NCBI RefSeq assembly: GCF_042683405.1
Contig: NZ_JBHUJS010000003.1
Location: forward strand, 806,001 to 870,000
Origin: Telluria sp042683405
Lineage (GTDB): Bacteria > Pseudomonadota > Gammaproteobacteria > Burkholderiales > Burkholderiaceae_D
Direction: 5' to 3'
DNA: 64,000 nt
Below are positions 60,366-64,000 of the stretch, piece by piece (within the stretch, counting starts at the first letter, position 1; every line of letters starts with the position of its first letter). The notes under the pieces were generated by a model that was not told the origin of the DNA, made no database searches, and saw only the letters and a list, made by a program, of their open reading frames with translations. The position numbers were made by a program, and so were the translations under genes.

Positions 60366-62264
60366 ATGCCGCGCCGTTCGACCGCCCGACTTTCCCTGCT
60401 TTGTGCCCTGCTTGCATCCGGTTTTTCCGCCCACGCCGACACGCCGCCGATGCAGCCGGACATTCCGGCATCGTTCGACAGCGCGCTCCCTGCCAACGCC
60501 AACTACGTGCGCCGCGTGGCCATGATCCCGATGCGCGACGGCGTCAGGCTGCACACCATCATCCTCATGCCCAAAGGCGCCGCCAAAGCCCCGATCATGC
60601 TGACCCGCACGCCCTACAACGCGGCGCGGCGCAGTGCGCGCGCGCTCAGCCCGGACATGGCGACCGCGCTGCCCGAAGGCGACGACCAGTTCATCGCCAA
60701 CGGCTACATCCGGGTCTACCAGGACGTACGCGGCAAGCACGGCTCCGAAGGCGACTACGTGATGACCCGCCCGATCCGCGGTCCGCTGAACGGCACCGCG
60801 GTGGATCATGTTACGGATGCCTACGACACCATCGACTGGCTGGTGAAGAACGTCCCCGAGACCAACGGCAAGGTCGGCATGGTCGGCTCCTCGTACGACG
60901 GCTTCACCGTGCTGATGGCGCTGGCCGATCCGCACCCGGCCCTGAAGGCGGCGGTGCCAATGAGCCCGATGGTGGACGGCTGGCGCGGGGACGACTGGTT
61001 CCACAACGGCGCCTTCCGCATGCCGAACCTGTTCTACTTTGCCAGCCAGACCACCGCGCGCGGCAGCGGGGCGGAAGTGGCGACCGGCGTGTATGACGAC
61101 TACGAGGGCTACCTGCGCGCCGGCTCGGTCGGCGGCCTGGCGCAGCAGCTTGGCGTGGCGGGCCTGCCTTACGTGAAGAAGGTGTTCGAGCATCCGGCCT
61201 ACGACAGCTACTGGCAGGGGCAGGCGCTCGACCGCGTGCTGGGCAGCCGGCCGCTGAAGGTGCCGACCATGCACGTGGTGGGCCGCTGGGACCAGGAAGA
61301 CATCTACGGCGCCTACGCCGTGTACGCGGCCACCGAACCGAAGGACAGGCAGAACGACATGAACCACCTGGTCGTGGGTCCGTGGCGCCACAGCCAGGTC
61401 AACTATGAGGGCCGCGCGCTCGGGCCGCTGCGCTTCGACGGCGACACCGCGGCCGAATTCCGCCGCGAGACCATGCTGCCCTTCCTGAACCAGCATCTCA
61501 AGGACGGCGCGCCGCGCGCGCAGACGCCGCCGGTGCTGTCGTACGAAACCGGCACCGGCCGCTGGCGCCGGCACGCGCAATGGCCGCTGGCCCAGGCCAC
61601 CACGCCGCTGTACCTCGCGGCGGGCGGCAAGCTGGGCTTCGACAAGCCGGCCCGGGGCGCGTTCGACGAATTCGTGTCCGACCCGTCCAAGCCGGTGCCG
61701 TTCGTCCCGCGCCCGGTGCGCGCCACCGATCCGGACGTGTGGCGCCCATGGCTGGTGAGCGACCAGCGCTTCGTCGCCGATCGCCCGGACGTGCTCACCT
61801 GGGTATCCGAGCCGCTCAAGTCGCCCGTGCACCTGGCCGGGGCGCCGATGGTCAACCTGTTCGCCTCCACCACCGGCACCGATGCCGACTGGGTGGTCAA
61901 GGTGATCGACGTGTACCCGGACGAAGTCCCGAACGAGCCGCGGATGGGCGGCTACCAGCTGGGAATCTCGATGGACATCTTCCGCGGCCGCTATCGCAAC
62001 AGCCTCGAAACGCCGTCCGCGATCCCGGCCAACAAGGTCGAACGCTACCGCTTTGCGCTGCCGAACGCGGACCACGTGTTCCTGCCGGGGCACCGCATCA
62101 TGGTGCAGGTGCAGTCCAGCTGGTTCCCGCTGTATGACCGCAACCCGCAGACCTTCGTGCCCAATATCTTCCTCGCGCAGCCGGCGGACTACCGCAAGGC
62201 GGTGCACCGCGTCTACAGCACCCCGGATGCTCAAAGCGTGATCGAACTGCCGGTCGTGCAGTAA
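60366..62264 (+). CDS. CocE/NonD family hydrolase (X-Pro dipeptidyl-peptidase S15 type), exported
   Basis: The protein is 632 residues from the ATG preceded by GGAGA. The signal peptide ends near AHADT (about 26). The alpha/beta-hydrolase domain carries the nucleophile in VGSSYDGF (about 164), IRVYQDVRGKHGSEG before it, and a C-terminal jelly-roll domain (about 400-632). The family includes cocaine esterase, glutaryl-7-ACA acylase and X-prolyl peptidases; substrate unknown. Earlier in-frame starts would remove the signal peptide. Confidence 0.9.
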   Translation: MPRRSTARLSLLCALLASGFSAHADTPPMQPDIPASFDSALPANANYVRRVAMIPMRDGVRLHTIILMPKGAAKAPIMLTRTPYNAARRSARALSPDMATALPEGDDQFIANGYIRVYQDVRGKHGSEGDYVMTRPIRGPLNGTAVDHVTDAYDTIDWLVKNVPETNGKVGMVGSSYDGFTVLMALADPHPALKAAVPMSPMVDGWRGDDWFHNGAFRMPNLFYFASQTTARGSGAEVATGVYDDYEGYLRAGSVGGLAQQLGVAGLPYVKKVFEHPAYDSYWQGQALDRVLGSRPLKVPTMHVVGRWDQEDIYGAYAVYAATEPKDRQNDMNHLVVGPWRHSQVNYEGRALGPLRFDGDTAAEFRRETMLPFLNQHLKDGAPRAQTPPVLSYETGTGRWRRHAQWPLAQATTPLYLAAGGKLGFDKPARGAFDEFVSDPSKPVPFVPRPVRATDPDVWRPWLVSDQRFVADRPDVLTWVSEPLKSPVHLAGAPMVNLFASTTGTDADWVVKVIDVYPDEVPNEPRMGGYQLGISMDIFRGRYRNSLETPSAIPANKVERYRFALPNADHVFLPGHRIMVQVQSSWFPLYDRNPQTFVPNIFLAQPADYRKAVHRVYSTPDAQSVIELPVVQ

Positions 62265-62341
62265 TACCGCCCGCCCGGGGCGGTTGCGCGGCGCCGGGAA
62301 TAAATGTAGCATTCGTAGTGCATGTTTATTCCCGGCTTACC

Positions 62342-62719
62342 ATGTCTGCGCTGACCCTCGACCGTTCTTCCCTGTCCCGCCTCGTCCACGAATTCTACGG
62401 CGACGTGCGCGCCGATCCCGTGCTCGGGCCAGTCTTCGACAATGCCATTGGCGATCACTGGGACGCGCACTTCGAGCGCCTGACCGATTTCTGGTGCACC
62501 GTCATGCTGGGCACCCGGGAGTTCCAGGGCAATGTGTTCGGCACCCACATGCAGATCCGGGGCGTCGAGCCGGAACATTTCCGCCGCTGGCTCGACATTT
62601 TCGGGGCCACCGTGGCGCGGCTGTTCGCGCCGGACGTGGCGGACGAGTTCATGCTGGTTGCACGGCGCATCGCCGGCAGCCTGCAGTACGGCTACTTCGG
62701 CAAGATCGAAGTCCAGTAA
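62342..62719 (+). CDS. Group III truncated haemoglobin
   Basis: The protein is 125 residues from the ATG of MSALTLDRSS; an ATG 24 bp upstream is less typical. The globin pattern is short: LVHEFYGDVRADPVLGPVF (B helix, with the Tyr-B10 region), WCTVMLGTREFQGN, and the proximal His in EPEHFRRWLDIF. Group III proteins bind oxygen or NO with unclear roles, perhaps in NO protection. It lies in a run of plus-strand genes with the CocE hydrolase and DUF72 genes. Confidence 0.88.
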   Translation: MSALTLDRSSLSRLVHEFYGDVRADPVLGPVFDNAIGDHWDAHFERLTDFWCTVMLGTREFQGNVFGTHMQIRGVEPEHFRRWLDIFGATVARLFAPDVADEFMLVARRIAGSLQYGYFGKIEVQ

Positions 62720-62774
62720 GCGTGTGTGGCATGCCGAACAGATAAGCGCCAAGCCCGGGCTTACGCTGTGGGGC

Positions 62775-63692
62775 ATGGGCGGCAAGATCTACATCGGCAT
62801 TTCCGGCTGGCGCTACGTGCCGTGGCGCGGCGAGTTCTATCCGCCCGGCCTGGCGCAGCACCGCGAGCTGGAATACGCCTCGCGCCAGCTGCCCACCATC
62901 GAGATCAACGGCTCCTTCTATTCGCTGCAACGCCCGGAAAGCTACGCGGCCTGGTACGAGGCGACGCCGCCCGGCTTCGTGTTCTCGGTCAAGGGCAACC
63001 GCTACATCAGCCACATCCTGCGCCTGCGCGACGTCGATCCTGCGCTGTCGAACGTGCTCGCCTCGGGCATGTTCAAGCTGCGCGAGAAGCTGGGGCCGAT
63101 GCTGTGGCAGTTCCCGCCCAACTTCGCGTTCGATCCGGAGCGGATGGAGCACTTCCTCAGCATCCTGCCGCACGACACCGCGCACGCGCTGGAGCTGGCG
63201 CGCCAGCACGAACCGCGCATGGCAGGACGCGCCGCGCTGGAGATCGACGCCAAGCGCAAGATGCGCCATGCGGTGGAAGTGCGGCACGACAGCTTTGCCG
63301 ACGAACGCTTCGTGAAGATGCTGCGCAAGTACAAGGTCGCGGTGGTGGTGGCCGACACCGCCGGCAAATGGCCGTACTTCGAGGACGTGACCGCGGACTT
63401 CATGTACCTGCGCCTGCACGGCGAGAAGGAGCTGTACGCGAGCGGCTACACGGACGAGGCGCTGGACCGCTGGGCAGATCGCATCCGGGCCTGGTCGCTG
63501 GGCGGCCAGCCGGACGATGCGCGCACCGTCAGCGCGCTGGCGCCGCCAAAGCGCGCCAGCCGCGATGTGTTCTGCTACTTCGACAACGACATCAAGGTGC
63601 ATGCGCCGTACGACGCGCACCGGCTGATGGTGCGGCTGGGACTGCGTGACAGCGTCGCGCCGCGCCCCGCGCCGCCGCTGAAGCCGGGATAG
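62775..63692 (+). CDS. DUF72 domain-containing protein
   Basis: The protein is 305 residues from the ATG of MGGKIYIGISGW, the usual family start; the frame is open further upstream inside the haemoglobin gene. It is a TIM-barrel DUF72 with YIGISGWRYVPWRGEFYP at the start, EINGSFYSLQ, and VKGNRYISH. The C-terminal CYFDNDIKVHAPYDA is conserved. Widespread (YecE in E. coli) but of unknown activity. It begins 55 bp after the globin gene. Confidence 0.92.
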   Translation: MGGKIYIGISGWRYVPWRGEFYPPGLAQHRELEYASRQLPTIEINGSFYSLQRPESYAAWYEATPPGFVFSVKGNRYISHILRLRDVDPALSNVLASGMFKLREKLGPMLWQFPPNFAFDPERMEHFLSILPHDTAHALELARQHEPRMAGRAALEIDAKRKMRHAVEVRHDSFADERFVKMLRKYKVAVVVADTAGKWPYFEDVTADFMYLRLHGEKELYASGYTDEALDRWADRIRAWSLGGQPDDARTVSALAPPKRASRDVFCYFDNDIKVHAPYDAHRLMVRLGLRDSVAPRPAPPLKPG

Positions 63693-63701
63693 GGCCCGCG
63701 C

Positions 63702-64000
63702 CTACAGGTGCTTGTCGAAAAAGTCCACCACGCTCCGGTTCATCGTCGCATGGAAGGCGCGGCGGTCGAATTCGCCCTGCTCCCTGCACAACCCCGGCGG
63801 CCCGACAAGCCCGCAGGGCACCAGGAACGAGAAGTGCCCGGCGCCGCGCACCTCGTGGTACTCGGCCTTGTCGCCCAGTCCGCGGCGCACCGCGTCGATG
63901 GCATCGGGCACATTGGTGTCCAGTTCCGCTTCCCACACCTGCACCGGGATGTCGACCCCGTCCAGGGCGCCGGGCCGCATGGCAAAGCCGAGCGCGGGCG
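63702..64000 (-). CDS. Alpha/beta hydrolase (dienelactone-hydrolase-like), C-terminal part
   Basis: The frame enters from the right edge, so only the last 99 residues are seen. LGFAMRPGALDGVDIPVQVWEAELDTNVP contains, in spread-out form, the acid-Asp strand. GAGHFSFLVPC carries the catalytic His, and the C-terminus is helical. The pattern fits dienelactone hydrolase-type enzymes; the nucleophile is beyond the window. Convergent with the DUF72 gene, nine bases between stops. Confidence 0.7.
   Translation of the reverse strand, partial: PALGFAMRPGALDGVDIPVQVWEAELDTNVPDAIDAVRRGLGDKAEYHEVRGAGHFSFLVPCGLVGPPGLCREQGEFDRRAFHATMNRSVVDFFDKHL

Overview
The window reads as ordinary chromosome of a high-GC betaproteobacterium, most likely Oxalobacteraceae (Massilia/Duganella/Telluria type). 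The reasons are the gene orders lptD-surA-pdxA-rsmA, leuS-lptE-holA, amgK-murU-pepP-ubiH and bamE-dapB-exbB-exbD with fur divergent, the three-part pntA1-pntA2-pntB transhydrogenase, and dispersed GGGGTCTGTCCCC palindromes. The species is inference. No prophage, transposase, integrase or CRISPR array was seen, and no gap between genes exceeds about 300 bases.

Layout. 1-2.3 kb: a truncated glutathione S-transferase divergent from a LysR regulator, then trmB. 2.5-6.4 kb: two small envelope proteins, a membrane-anchored LytTR regulator, and a LytS/LytR-type two-component pair. 6.6-8.4 kb: an exported protein overlapping a DUF1444 (YtpQ-like) gene, with base use less GC-rich than the surroundings, then tRNA-Gly(CCC). 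8.5-12 kb: TraB/GumN protein, TPR protein and EAL phosphodiesterase. 12.1-15.6 kb: a three-gene DNA-repair operon (DUF6058 protein, radical SAM protein, UdgX) behind a near-ideal LexA box. 15.8-24.6 kb: M16 peptidase, Sel1-repeat protein, and a response regulator-PAS-GGDEF-EAL protein paired with an HDOD-GAF-histidine kinase.

24.8-33.4 kb: drug-efflux MFS, rRNA methyltransferase, hemJ, proA, holA, lptE, leuS. 33.5-37.3 kb: VOC protein, a repeat cluster, then bamE-dapB-exbB-exbD-barstar-like and divergent fur. 37.4-42 kb: membrane protein, hrcA, HAD phosphatase, and two tandem repeat lipoproteins with a strong terminator. 41.8-47.2 kb: lptD-surA-pdxA-rsmA. 47.3-51.6 kb: amgK-murU-pepP-ubiH. 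51.6-58.4 kb: M28 peptidase, diguanylate cyclase, transhydrogenase operon, nudix-mnmA. 58.5-64 kb: a degenerate receiver coupled to a flap-type exonuclease, an unknown membrane protein, a CocE-type hydrolase, a truncated haemoglobin, a DUF72 protein and a partial alpha/beta hydrolase.

Themes. Envelope biogenesis is heavily represented (LptD, LptE, SurA, BamE, ExbBD, AmgK/MurU). Three cyclic-di-GMP enzymes and two two-component systems give signalling. Most genes are conventional. The most distinctive loci are the LexA-boxed UdgX operon, a perfect 15-bp hairpin covering the TraB/GumN gene leader, the receiver lacking its phospho-aspartate, and two families of intergenic palindromes.
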